Under the pieces are notes generated by a model. The model worked only from the letters and a program-made list of their open reading frames with translations. It searched no databases and was not told the origin of the DNA. From the NCBI GenBank assembly GCA_017395425.1, contig JAFPUM010000035.1, positions 1 to 39,560 on the forward strand: a DNA stretch of 39,560 bases, given 5' to 3'. Numbering within the stretch: the first letter of the stretch is position 1; each line of letters starts with the position of its first letter. Positions 25,435 to 34,728 of the stretch are shown piece by piece. This DNA is from Clostridia bacterium (GTDB taxonomy: Bacteria; Bacillota; Clostridia; Oscillospirales; Acutalibacteraceae). Both the position numbers and the translations under genes were made by a program.

Positions 25435-26367
25435 TTACAGAATAATATCCGCCAGTTCCTGTACATTTTCCACGGTCAGTTGAGTCAATTCGGCGACCTT
25501 TTCCACCGAAAGTCCTTCCTTGAGCAAAGCAAGCGCCCGGAACTCGGCTTTTCTTCTGGCTTCGGCAAGAAGCCGCTCCTGCTCGCGACCCTGTTCGCGC
25601 CCTTGCTCGCGCCCTTCTTCGCGCCCCTGTTCGCGTCCTTTGGCAATGCCGGCGCGATAGGAATCATTGATAGCCGTTTCCATAATCTGACACATATGCT
25701 TTACCCCCTGTTCATCTTCCTTGAAATATTTTGTTACAGCTGCTATCTCGGTGTAATTCATGGCATTCGGATCCGAACACATGAAATCCTTCATCAGTTT
25801 TCCCAATGCACTGTCACTGTCCTGCGCCGCGTTCACATAAATTATATGGGAGCCGTCGTGAAATGACCTTCCCTTTTCCACCAGAACCCGTTCGATATGA
25901 TAGATCATCAGACCGTCACCGAATATATCGTTTTCGGTCAGAAAAATCACATAGTTTTCCGGCAAATCCTGATAGGCTTTTCCCTTTTGCAGCGACAGAT
26001 GACTGTCCAGCAGGCTGCTGTGATATCTGGCGCGTTTGGGATTTGCGCCGGCATCCGCCCGCTGTACCTCAATATTATATTTTTTGCCGCTGCTGTCTGT
26101 GGCAAACGAATCCAGCTGTACCGAATGACCGCTGATGTTCCGGATGGAATACTGCGTTTTCATTTCCGTCACATGCAGATCGTCTTTGTCAAGAATAATG
26201 CGCAGTACAAATTCCATCAGGTCCGGTCTGTTCTCAAAGCACACCGCAAAAAACGTATCGTCTATCAACCGGAACTGTTGAATCAACGCCAGATTCGCCT
26301 GCAGAATTTCCGCGTAGCTTCGGTCGTCATCCCAATCATGCTTGCTGTTCTGAGCCAACGTTTCCAC
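25435..26367 (-). CDS. Rpn family (PD-(D/E)XK nuclease) recombination-promoting protein
   Basis: 310 residues. The N-terminal part matches the Rpn/YhgA-like PD-(D/E)XK family: FRLIDDTFFAVCFENRPDLMEFVLRIIL, then the nuclease core LDSFATDSSGKKYNIEVQRAD, with Asp and a Glu-Val-Gln in place of the classic (D/E)XK. Family members are often annotated as transposases, but E. coli RpnA acts as a nuclease promoting recombination. A Gly-Arg-Glu-Gln repeat (five 12-bp units at 25579-25638) precedes the C-terminal helices. A GTG start (26367) lies 19 bases after the -10 box; TTG 26358 with AGGTGG upstream is an alternative. Single-gene unit with its own promoter. Confidence 0.85.
   Translation of the reverse strand: METLAQNSKHDWDDDRSYAEILQANLALIQQFRLIDDTFFAVCFENRPDLMEFVLRIILDKDDLHVTEMKTQYSIRNISGHSVQLDSFATDSSGKKYNIEVQRADAGANPKRARYHSSLLDSHLSLQKGKAYQDLPENYVIFLTENDIFGDGLMIYHIERVLVEKGRSFHDGSHIIYVNAAQDSDSALGKLMKDFMCSDPNAMNYTEIAAVTKYFKEDEQGVKHMCQIMETAINDSYRAGIAKGREQGREEGREQGREQGREQERLLAEARRKAEFRALALLKEGLSVEKVAELTQLTVENVQELADIIL
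25579..25638 (-). repeat. In-frame 12-bp tandem repeat in the Rpn gene
   Basis: Five near-identical 12-bp units encode GREQ or GREE. Copy number changes would keep the reading frame and alter the linker length. Confidence 0.85.
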
Positions 26368-26385
26368 CTGCCTTCTCTCACGGAT

Positions 26386-26414
26386 ATTGTACCATTTTCG
26401 GCGTGTTTTTGCAA
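26386..26414 (-). promoter_or_regulatory. Promoter of the Rpn gene
   Basis: Minus strand TTGCAA (26414-26409), 17-base spacer, TACAAT (26391-26386). It lies in the 57-base gap after znuB. Confidence 0.7.
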
Positions 26415-26424
26415 TAAAATTCCG

Positions 26425-27252
26425 TCAGCCCGCGGAAAATTTTCTAACCTTGGCGCGCACCCAATCCACCGTGCAGAACACGGCAAATACCGCCAGATGG
26501 ATAATGACCACACTCGCGCCGGTCGGCGCGGAGTATTGATAGGAGATCAGCAGTCCCGCAAAGAAGCACACCGCCGAGATGACCGCCGCGCAGATCACCA
26601 CACTGCGGAAATTTTTGAAAACCCGCATGGACGACATGGCGGGGAAAATAATCAGGCTGGAAATCAGCAGCGCGCCGATCATGCGCATACCCAGTACGAT
26701 GGTGACGGCGGTCAGCACAGCAATGAGCATATTGTATCCTTCCACCCAAATACCGGTGGCTTTGGCAAACGGTTCGTCAAAGGTAACGGCAAAAATCTTG
26801 TGGTAAAAGATAACATATAATGCCAGCACCGCCAGCGACAGCACCACACTCAGCACCACGTCCGAAGAGCTGATGGCAAGTACACTGCCGAACATATAAT
26901 TGTTGATATCTGTATTGATGCCCGATTTCATCGAGATGATAAACACACCGATGGCAAGCGCGCCGGTGGACACCAGCGCAATGGCGGAATCCCCCTTGAC
27001 GCGGCTGTTGGCGCTCAGCCGGAGCAGCAGGAACGAAGCGGCGATCACCACCGGAATCGCCACCCACAGCGGCGCCCAGTTCATGACCGTGGCGACAGCC
27101 ATCGCGCTGAACGCCACATGGGACAGACCGTCGCCGATCATGGAGTAGCGCTTGAGCACCAGATTGACCCCCAGCAGCGACGAACACAGCGACACCAGTA
27201 TGCCCACGACCAATGCCCGCAGGATAAACGGATAGGAAAACATCTCCCACAT
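26425..27252 (-). CDS. znuB: Zinc ABC transporter permease ZnuB
   Basis: 275 residues, eight or so hydrophobic helices of the ABC-3 permease family. NLVLKRYSMIGDGLSHVAFSAMAVA is the family signature near residues 30-54; FDEPFAKATGIWVEGYNMLIAVLTAVTIVLGMRMIGALLISSLIIFPA lies near the coupling helix. It forms the membrane channel of the zinc (or manganese) importer with ZnuC and ZnuA. GGGGAGGT precedes the ATG and includes the end of znuC. Last gene of the operon. Confidence 0.93.
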   Translation of the reverse strand: MWEMFSYPFILRALVVGILVSLCSSLLGVNLVLKRYSMIGDGLSHVAFSAMAVATVMNWAPLWVAIPVVIAASFLLLRLSANSRVKGDSAIALVSTGALAIGVFIISMKSGINTDINNYMFGSVLAISSSDVVLSVVLSLAVLALYVIFYHKIFAVTFDEPFAKATGIWVEGYNMLIAVLTAVTIVLGMRMIGALLISSLIIFPAMSSMRVFKNFRSVVICAAVISAVCFFAGLLISYQYSAPTGASVVIIHLAVFAVFCTVDWVRAKVRKFSAG

Positions 27253-27260
27253 CGTATTTC

Positions 27261-27974
27261 TTACCTCCCCATAAACGCGCGTCCCACGTCGCTTTTCAGA
27301 TAATCCGCCGTGCTGCCGCAGAACTGCACCGTGTGTTTGACGTGCAGAATCCGGTTGGCGCTCCTGACGGCGGTCTTGACATCGTGCGATACCATGATGA
27401 CGGCGGTATGATGCCGCCGGTTGATTTCCTTGATGATGTCATAAATCTCGGCTGTCACCAGCGGGTCAAGACCCGTGACCGGTTCGTCGAGAATGAGCAG
27501 CTTGCGTGACGCGCACAATGCCCGTGCCAGCAGTACCCGCTGCTGCTGACCACCGGAAAGCTCGCGGTAGGAACGATCCGCCAGTGCCGTCATGCCGAGT
27601 TCTTCGAGATACTTGGCGGCACGCGCCTTGTCCTCATGGGTGTAGAAGGGCAGCAGGCGTCCGCTGTTGAGACAGCCCGACAGCACCACTTCCCGCACCG
27701 AGGCGGGAAAGTCCCGCTGAATGGCAGTCTGCTGGGGCAGATAGCCCACGTCGCGGCGGGAAAGTCCATTGGCGTGGGTGATGCTGCCGCTCATAGGCTT
27801 CATGAGTCCGGCGAGGCACTTGATGAGTGTGGATTTGCCCGCGCCGTTTTCTCCCACAACGCAGAGATAATCCCCCCGCATGAGATCAAACGATACGTCT
27901 TCCAGTACGGTCTGATTTTCATAACCGATGGTAAGTCCGCTGCATGACAGCAGCTTTTTGTCCTTTTGTGTCAA
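27261..27974 (-). CDS. znuC: Zinc ABC transporter ATP-binding protein ZnuC
   Basis: 237 residues. Walker A GENGAGKST (about 39-47), Q-loop LPQQTAI, signature LSGGQQQR, Walker B LLILDEPVTGL and the switch His in VSHD. It powers metal import through ZnuB. The start is a TTG whose bases overlap the TGA of znuA (TTGA), with GGGAGG at about seven bases; no suitable ATG is available. Confidence 0.94.
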   Translation of the reverse strand: MTQKDKKLLSCSGLTIGYENQTVLEDVSFDLMRGDYLCVVGENGAGKSTLIKCLAGLMKPMSGSITHANGLSRRDVGYLPQQTAIQRDFPASVREVVLSGCLNSGRLLPFYTHEDKARAAKYLEELGMTALADRSYRELSGGQQQRVLLARALCASRKLLILDEPVTGLDPLVTAEIYDIIKEINRRHHTAVIMVSHDVKTAVRSANRILHVKHTVQFCGSTADYLKSDVGRAFMGR

Positions 27975-28972
27975 TGTAATGCCTCCCGTAATGCTTCGAC
28001 ATTTGCCTGCATCAGGCTGAGATAGGTTTTTCCCGACGCGAAATCATCGTAGGAAATATTGTGGCAGGTGTGGAACAGCGCGGTGCGCACGCCGGTACAT
28101 TCCGCGATAGCGTCCGCCACCTTGTGGTTGGAAAGCTCGATGTAAAAGATCACCGGCACCTTCTCGCGCCTTACCGTGTCAATCAGAAACGCCACGGTTG
28201 CGGCGCTGGGTTCGGTTTCGGCGGCACAGCCCGGAAAGGCGGCATAATAGGTCAGACCGTACTCCCGCACGAAATAGAGCAGCGGAAAGCGGTCGCCGAA
28301 AATCAGTACATTTCGCTGACTGTCACTTACCACCTCGCGGAACGCCTCGTCCAGCGCGAGCAGTTCTTCCACATAAGCGTCGGTGTTTTCGCGATAGTAC
28401 GGCGCGTTTTCGGGGTCGATCTCGCACAGCGCTTCACTGATGGCGTTGACGATTTTTACCGCGTTCATGGGCGACGTCCAAACGTGTTCGTCATATTCTT
28501 CCTCTTCCTCGTCCTCATCCTCATGATGCTCTTCTTCGTCGCCGTCGTGATGATGGTGATGCTCGTGACTCTGCATACCTTCCATGGTTTCTTCTTCGAG
28601 CGGATCCACGCAGTCCAGCGCCGCCACAGTGCGGCGGTGAGGATTGGGTACGGTGTCCAGCACGCTTTCCAGCCATGTCTCGGATTCGCCCCCGACGTTC
28701 AGAAAGAGGTCGCAGTGGGAAATGCGGATGATATCCTTCGGGCTGGGTTCGTAGGAATGCGCCTCCATGCCGGGTTTCAGCAGCAGCGTGATATTGGCGC
28801 GGTCGCCCGCAATCCGCCGGGCAAAGTCGTACTGCGGAAAGGCAGTCGCCACAATGGAAATTTTTCCGTCGTCCATGTCACTGTCAACCGGTGCGCAGCC
28901 CTGGCACAGTCCCGACAGCAGCGCCGCGCAGAGCAGCAGACACAGTATTTTCCATAACTTCAATGCTTTCAT
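27971..28972 (-). CDS. znuA: Zinc-binding lipoprotein ZnuA
   Basis: 333 residues, cluster A-I (SBP_bac_9) metal-binding protein. The signal sequence runs from MKALKLW through a hydrophobic core to a weak lipobox ending GC. IVATAFPQYDFARRIAGD starts the mature fold; likely metal ligands are the His in GMEAHSYEPSP, the His in EHVWTSP and others later. A His/Glu/Asp-rich loop (about residues 135-165, with HEHHHHH followed by many acids) is the typical zinc-sensing or zinc-scavenging insert that favours Zn over Mn. The ATG overlaps the TGA of zur as ATGA. Confidence 0.94.
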   Translation of the reverse strand: MKALKLWKILCLLLCAALLSGLCQGCAPVDSDMDDGKISIVATAFPQYDFARRIAGDRANITLLLKPGMEAHSYEPSPKDIIRISHCDLFLNVGGESETWLESVLDTVPNPHRRTVAALDCVDPLEEETMEGMQSHEHHHHHDGDEEEHHEDEDEEEEEYDEHVWTSPMNAVKIVNAISEALCEIDPENAPYYRENTDAYVEELLALDEAFREVVSDSQRNVLIFGDRFPLLYFVREYGLTYYAAFPGCAAETEPSAATVAFLIDTVRREKVPVIFYIELSNHKVADAIAECTGVRTALFHTCHNISYDDFASGKTYLSLMQANVEALREALH

Positions 28973-29421
28973 AGGTCGATGAATTCCTCTTTTCCGTTTG
29001 CTTGGGCAGAACCGTCGGCGCACGCCTCGCACAGACCGTAAATCACCGTGCGGGCATTGTCCACCCGGAAGCCGTGATGCTCGCCGATGTGCTTCTCAAA
29101 TTCACTCATAAAGCCGCAGTCCAGATGAATGATGCGCCCGCAGGCGGTGCATTTGAGGTGGAAATGCCGGTCGCAGCCGCCCGCCGCGTCCATCCACTGA
29201 TACATGGCGCCGTCGCCGCCGTCCGAAATAAATTTTTTGATTTCCCCGTTTTCCACCAGTTTGTCGAGACATCGGTAAATGGTCGCCTTGCCGATCTTGC
29301 CGTTTCCCCGCATAAAAAAGAGATAGATATCATCAGCCGTAACACAGCTATTGGGATGGCGCCGGAAGTAATCCGAGACCGCTTCCTGCTGGCGCGTGTG
29401 ATAATTCCGCTTGTGTTCCAT
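28969..29421 (-). CDS. zur: Fur-family zinc uptake regulator (Zur-like)
   Basis: 150 residues. The N-terminal winged helix contains TADDIYLFFMRGNGKIGKATIYRCLDKLVENGEI; the dimer domain contains CDRHFHLKCTACGRIIHLDC. The CxxC pairs CTAC and CEAC form the structural zinc site. First gene of an operon with znuA, znuC and znuB, which argues for zinc as effector rather than iron (Fur) or peroxide (PerR). It probably represses its own promoter through the operator at 29454-29478. Ribosome site GAGAGGG. Confidence 0.9.
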   Translation of the reverse strand: MEHKRNYHTRQQEAVSDYFRRHPNSCVTADDIYLFFMRGNGKIGKATIYRCLDKLVENGEIKKFISDGGDGAMYQWMDAAGGCDRHFHLKCTACGRIIHLDCGFMSEFEKHIGEHHGFRVDNARTVIYGLCEACADGSAQANGKEEFIDL

Positions 29422-29453
29422 GCGGCGTGTCCCTCTCTTTCCTTCATAAAAAC

Positions 29454-29478
29454 GAAATTGATAATCGGTCTCAATTTC
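29454..29478. promoter_or_regulatory. Candidate Zur operator
   Basis: A perfect inverted repeat GAAATTGA (29454-29461) / TCAATTTC (29471-29478) with a nine-base spacer, just downstream of the zur promoter. Inside it, on the minus strand, one half-site ATTATCA matches the Fur-type 7-1-7 consensus while the other half is poor. Confidence 0.6.
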
Positions 29479-29491
29479 AAATTGCTAAACT

Positions 29492-29519
29492 ATTATAGCA
29501 CGGTTTTCAGAAAATGCAA
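29492..29519 (-). promoter_or_regulatory. Promoter of the zur-znuACB operon
   Basis: Minus strand TATAAT (29497-29492) with TTGCAT (29519-29514) at a 16-base spacing. Confidence 0.6.
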
Positions 29520-29583
29520 GAGAAAAATTAAAAAAACTGCGCGGCGACAGCACGCGCATCTTAAAATGCAGTAGAATTTTCCA

Positions 29584-29803
29584 TGACAAAACCCATCGAG
29601 GCAGGTACGCGGGCGGCTTTGCCGTATTCAGCTCTCCGTCGCGCGTATCGGGGCAAAAGCCCGGACACGAGCGAAGCACTTTCAAATCTCAAAGCAGTAA
29701 GGAACGTGATACGATACCAGCCTTATCCAGCCGCGCCCCGCGCCGGATTTGGTTATCCGGGTACCCGGCAAAAGAGGAACGGGGTAGCCGCAATCGTTTA
29801 AGT
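29584..29803 (+). repeat. Dispersed intergenic repeat, copy B (longest)
   Basis: The interval 29500-29804 between the zur promoter and the gdhA terminator is non-coding and is filled by this repeat. It aligns along most of its length with copy C read on the minus strand; a 21-base run is identical (29724-29744 with 37232-37212). Further identical blocks in the same order are GGTACGCG, GCCGTATTC, GGCAAAAGCCCGGAC and GGAACGT. A perfect hairpin CCGGAT/ATCCGG follows the 21-base run. Confidence 0.75.
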
Positions 29804-29806
29804 GAA

Positions 29807-29849
29807 AAAAACCGCGTCCCGAGCGATTTACTCGCACGAAACGCGGTTT
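29807..29849 (-). terminator. Intrinsic terminator of gdhA
   Basis: On the minus strand AAACCGCGT (29849-29841) pairs with ACGCGGTTT (29817-29809), followed by more T. Confidence 0.85.
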
Positions 29850-29901
29850 GTTACACTATATTTATGATGAATAACGAGTTATCGGATTTCCGTTGCCGGT
29901 C

Positions 29902-31266
<1,365 letters not shown>

Positions 31267-31334
31267 TCAGATTGAATTGACAGGTCAAGCCTCCGGCGAT
31301 TCACGGGGAGACGACCTTTTGTGCGGTAACTATC

Positions 31335-31363
31335 ATTGTAATACGCCCGAGGCGGTTTGTCAA
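31335..31363 (-). promoter_or_regulatory. Sigma-A promoter of gdhA
   Basis: Minus strand TTGACA (31363-31358), 17-base spacer, TACAAT (31340-31335). Confidence 0.85.
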
Positions 31364-31383
31364 TATAAAATCAGGCAATTCTG

Positions 31384-31421
31384 AAAAAATTTGCAATTTT
31401 ACAATTTGAATCCTGCAAATT
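31384..31421 (-). terminator. AT-rich intrinsic terminator after the PIG-L gene
   Basis: On the minus strand AATTTGCA (31421-31414) pairs with TGCAAATT (31395-31388), followed by T-rich sequence. The stem is weak. Confidence 0.5.
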
Positions 31422-31462
31422 AAGGGCACTGTTAGGCAAAATGAATAATTTCTGTTGCGTCT

Positions 31463-32890
31463 TTACCGTTTGCGTCCGGCGCACATGGCGCAGACGCCTG
31501 CCGTGGCAAGCACCATCAGCGCCGCCACGCCCGCCAGCAGTACCGACTTCGCGTCGGACGGCAGGAACCGTCCCCAATCGAAGCCCCGTTTCGTGTCGGA
31601 AGGGGATACCGTCCCGACATCACCCGGGGAAACAGGCTGGGTGTCAGGATTCGGGTCAGACGGAGAGGGTTCCTGTATTTGCACCTTGTCCGACCAGTCT
31701 ACATGCTCAAACAGATCGTTTGTGCCTTCGGTATCCTCACCGACCGTGGTATAGGCAAGTCCGAATTTGCGGCAGTCATATTTCACGCTGTCCTTCTCGA
31801 CGCTGTAATATTTGAGCTGGCTCTGATGACAGGCAAAGCCCTCTTTTGCCATATCCAGCGCGGATTTGCCGCCGAACCGCGTGAGCGCCATGCTGTCCCA
31901 GTCCACCACCACTTGGTTCTTCTTCCATAGGTGGAGGTAGCATTTCTGCACCTGACAGGTGCCGTACTTTTCGGCGCTGGCGGGATAGGCGGAAGGATCG
32001 TCGGTGAGCGCCACCGCTTCAAGCAGGGTCTTGGCGTTGAGCTTGTGGGCGCCGTGACCGTATTCGCCTTTCATGTCATGACCGATCACCACGCGGGGGC
32101 GGAACCGCCGGAGGTTTTCCACCTGAAATTTGACCACGTTGTCGTAGCCGAAGCGGTAGGCGGCAGCGTCGAGACTTTCTTTGGTGGCGAGTACGTCGGG
32201 AAAACGTCCGATGACCGGGTAATGCCGCACGCCCACGGTCCACAGACCGTTGAGCCGTTCATGATTGCGGATGGTTTCGCCGTGGTTGGTGAGATAGACC
32301 ACCTGCACGTCATAGCCCAGTTCCCCGGCGTAATAGGGCAGTGCGCCGCCGAACCACAGATGCTCGTCGTCGGCGTGGGTGGGCAGCACCAGTAAGTCTG
32401 CCTTCTCGCAGGGCGGTTCCCAGAGCTGTACCCAGTCGGGCGGATTGGCGTCGGCGAAGGCGTAGAGGTTGGTGAGCATTGCGCCGTCGGGTATGGTCAG
32501 TTCCGCCGAAGAAACCGCCTGTCCCAGCCGACAGTATTCATGAATAAAGCCGTCCTTGCCGCCGTCGAACGTGGTACCGTCCGGCAGGGAGAGTGTCCAC
32601 TGGCAGGGGATTTCCCATTTGACGTAGAGACTGACAAAGGGCTGCTCCGCTGACAGACGAAGGGTTTTGCCCTTATTGAAGGTGACAAAGGTGGTTTCGT
32701 CGTCATCAAGCGCCTTGCGTCCCTTGGTGTAGGGTTTGTCGGTGGACGGGTCTTCAAGGGTCAGAGTGAGAGAAGCGCCGTCTCCCGAAACCGCGTCCCC
32801 CGCAGATGCAAACACCGGCACACAGGGCATAAACGTTATCAGCAGGATCGCTGTGAGCGACAGCAGCCGTCTGCACATGAAAGATTGCAA
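31463..32890 (-). CDS. Membrane-anchored PIG-L family deacetylase
   Basis: About 475 residues. A signal peptide (CRRLLSLTAILLITFMPCVPVFA) leads to a beta-rich N-domain (about 35-155), then a PIG-L/LmbE domain: LLVLPTHADDEHLWFGG, where the family norm is HPDDE and Pro is Ala, and YGHGAHKLNAK with the metal His residues. A Pro/Ser/Asp linker and a C-terminal hydrophobic segment with RKR (about 445-475) anchor it to the membrane. PIG-L enzymes remove N-acetyl from GlcNAc-type sugars, so a cell-surface glycan is the likely target. The start is put at TTG 32890, which has AAGGGGGAA six bases upstream; ATG 32878 has none. The frame continues upstream over the fumarase gene, but that part is not coding. 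Second gene of a two-gene unit. Confidence 0.85.
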   Translation of the reverse strand: MQSFMCRRLLSLTAILLITFMPCVPVFASAGDAVSGDGASLTLTLEDPSTDKPYTKGRKALDDDETTFVTFNKGKTLRLSAEQPFVSLYVKWEIPCQWTLSLPDGTTFDGGKDGFIHEYCRLGQAVSSAELTIPDGAMLTNLYAFADANPPDWVQLWEPPCEKADLLVLPTHADDEHLWFGGALPYYAGELGYDVQVVYLTNHGETIRNHERLNGLWTVGVRHYPVIGRFPDVLATKESLDAAAYRFGYDNVVKFQVENLRRFRPRVVIGHDMKGEYGHGAHKLNAKTLLEAVALTDDPSAYPASAEKYGTCQVQKCYLHLWKKNQVVVDWDSMALTRFGGKSALDMAKEGFACHQSQLKYYSVEKDSVKYDCRKFGLAYTTVGEDTEGTNDLFEHVDWSDKVQIQEPSPSDPNPDTQPVSPGDVGTVSPSDTKRGFDWGRFLPSDAKSVLLAGVAALMVLATAGVCAMCAGRKR

Positions 32891-32912
32891 CGTGATTTCC
32901 CCCTTCCCACTG

Positions 32913-33440
32913 TCAGGCGAAGAGCGTGCCGCCTTCACAGTCGATGGCGACGATGAGCGGGAATTTGTCGAAGGTGAGGCGCTTGACCGATTCGCAGCCC
33001 AGATCCTCAAAGGCGATGACCTCGCAGGAGGTGATGCACTGGGACGCCAGCGCGCCCGTGCCGCCGACCGCGCAGAGATAAACCGAGCGGTTGCGGCGGA
33101 TTGCCTCGCAGACCTCCGGGGAACGTCCGCCTTTTCCCACCATCGCGCCCAGACCCAGATCCAGCATACGGGGTGCGAAGGGATCCATGCGCCCCGACGT
33201 CGTGGGACCGCAGGATCCGATAGCGAGATGGGGCGGCGTGGGCGTAGGACCGGCATAATAGATCACAGCGCCGTCCAGATCGTAAGGAAGAGGGGAACCG
33301 CTGTCGAGCAGCGCCATGATGCGCTTGTGAGCCGCGTCGCGGGAGGTGTAGACTGTGCCGGAGAGCAGCACTCTGTCACCCGCCCGCAGACGGGGCGACC
33401 ATTGTTTGATATCTGAGGTGTTGATGGAATATTCCGCCAT
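32913..33440 (-). CDS. Class I fumarate hydratase (or tartrate dehydratase) beta subunit
   Basis: About 175 residues of the fumarase C-terminal family: LRAGDRVLLSGTVYTSRDAAHKRI, GAVIYYAGPTPTPP, IGSCGPTTSGRMDPFAPRML and MVGKGGRS, then CAVGGTGALASQCI. The partner alpha subunit carries the 4Fe-4S cluster for hydration of fumarate to malate. In most clostridia alpha is directly upstream, but here upstream is a divergent promoter region and no alpha subunit is in the window. ATG 33440 is chosen over GTG 33449, because AAAAGGA lies ten bases upstream. The exact substrate is uncertain. Confidence 0.9.
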   Translation of the reverse strand: MAEYSINTSDIKQWSPRLRAGDRVLLSGTVYTSRDAAHKRIMALLDSGSPLPYDLDGAVIYYAGPTPTPPHLAIGSCGPTTSGRMDPFAPRMLDLGLGAMVGKGGRSPEVCEAIRRNRSVYLCAVGGTGALASQCITSCEVIAFEDLGCESVKRLTFDKFPLIVAIDCEGGTLFA

Positions 33441-33488
33441 AGGAACCACATCCTTTTTGTGTTACTTATTTTGAAATCATACCTGTCT

Positions 33489-33517
33489 ATTATACCATCT
33501 GTACCCGGCAATTGCAA
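33489..33517 (-). promoter_or_regulatory. Promoter of the fumarase beta/PIG-L unit
   Basis: Minus strand TTGCAA (33517-33512), 17-base spacer, TATAAT (33494-33489). Confidence 0.8.
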
Positions 33518-33526
33518 TCAATTCCT

Positions 33527-33555
33527 TTGACAAATCGCGCGGAATATGGTATAGT
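33527..33555 (+). promoter_or_regulatory. Promoter of the M48 peptidase operon
   Basis: TTGACA (33527-33532), 17-base spacer, TATAGT (33550-33555). Its -35 box lies nine bases from the -35 box of the divergent fumarase promoter, so the polymerases may compete. Confidence 0.85.
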
Positions 33556-33608
33556 GATAGTAAATCGGAAACTGTAATCTATTTATCCCAAAAAAGGAGA
33601 TTGATGCG

Positions 33609-34685
33609 ATGATGAACAACCAAGGGAATCAGCAGAATGCCCCTGTCAGGCAGGCAGGGGTCTATATGCCGCCGCCTGCGAGCTACGATGTGAGCGTACC
33701 AACAACAGGCTCAAACGGGAACAGCAACGGCACAGGTGATGGCTATCAGCCCATCGACAAAAAAATTCTCCATCAGTGCCGTCACAAGGCGGAACGGCGC
33801 TGGTACCGCCGTCTGGTGGTGCTGAACCTGCTGATCATCGCCGCGGCAATCGGATTCTTCCTCTACGCGTTTGAGGATACCCGCACCTATGCCGAGGATG
33901 TGTACAATGCGGTGGTGGAGGAAATGGAGGATCTGGAAAACGTCGAAGATGTGCGGGACGCGGATGTGGAGAAACTCGACGATGTTGAAAAAGAGGCGAA
34001 CGATCTCCCCGACAGTCTGCTCTACCTGCTGGAAATCGTGATAACGGTTGTGGCAATTCCGTTTGTGGTGTATTATGTGTATGCGCAGTACCGCTCCATG
34101 TCGGTGTGCATCACCCCGAAGACTTATCCCGAAATCTACGCCATTGTGGAGGAATACGCCCGGAAGCTCGGCATGAAGAAGGTGCCGAAAATCTACATGA
34201 TACAGGGAAACGGTGTACTCAACGCCTTTTCGACCTTCATTCCCTTCAAGCAGTACATAGAGATTTATGCCGATCTGCTGGAAGTGGCGTACCGCGAATA
34301 TCACGATATGGATACCATCCGCTTCATTATCGCGCATGAGATAGCCCACATCTATTATAAGCACGCCACGATGCACTATTATTATGCCATCATGTTTTCG
34401 CAGATGATTCCGATTCTGGGCAGCACCGCCTCGCGCACCCGTGAATACAGCTGCGACCGGCTGGCGCAGCTTCTGTCGGGCAGCGACGGCATAGACGCGA
34501 TGATGGCGCTCACGGCGGGCATTCATCTTTACAAGCAGGTCGATCATGAGGATTATATCGAACACGCCAGGACGGTCAAGGGATTCTTCATCTTCTGCTG
34601 GAATCTGGTGTGCGACCATCCCATCACCACCAAGCGCGTGCTGGCGCTGGCGGACCCCGAAAAGAAGAGCGGCAAACTCTATTAA
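33609..34685 (+). CDS. M48-family membrane zinc metallopeptidase
   Basis: 358 residues. A disordered Gly/Asn/Pro-rich cytoplasmic-like N-terminus (1-50), TM helix (about 68-87), an acidic helical loop (90-133, EEMEDLENVEDVRDADVEK), TM helix (about 138-160), then the peptidase domain with zinc motif HEIAH (His243, Glu244, His247) and third ligand Glu279 in TREYSCDRLA. M48 proteases (HtpX-like) degrade damaged membrane proteins or process peptides. AAAGGAG lies upstream; ATG 33609 or 33612 could start. First gene of a three-gene unit with two hydrolases. Confidence 0.92.
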   Translation: MMNNQGNQQNAPVRQAGVYMPPPASYDVSVPTTGSNGNSNGTGDGYQPIDKKILHQCRHKAERRWYRRLVVLNLLIIAAAIGFFLYAFEDTRTYAEDVYNAVVEEMEDLENVEDVRDADVEKLDDVEKEANDLPDSLLYLLEIVITVVAIPFVVYYVYAQYRSMSVCITPKTYPEIYAIVEEYARKLGMKKVPKIYMIQGNGVLNAFSTFIPFKQYIEIYADLLEVAYREYHDMDTIRFIIAHEIAHIYYKHATMHYYYAIMFSQMIPILGSTASRTREYSCDRLAQLLSGSDGIDAMMALTAGIHLYKQVDHEDYIEHARTVKGFFIFCWNLVCDHPITTKRVLALADPEKKSGKLY

Positions 34686-34728
34686 AGATTTGCCGATATA
34701 CATAACCATCCGAAAGGAGCATGATGAT

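Noticed and set aside
25435-26367. Reading the Rpn protein as an active transposase of an insertion sequence
   Set aside because: No terminal inverted repeats or target duplications were seen around it, it has its own promoter, and the family is better described as PD-(D/E)XK nucleases.
32891-33256. N-terminal extension of the PIG-L frame
   Set aside because: It overlaps the fumarase beta gene out of frame; the signal peptide begins right after TTG 32890.
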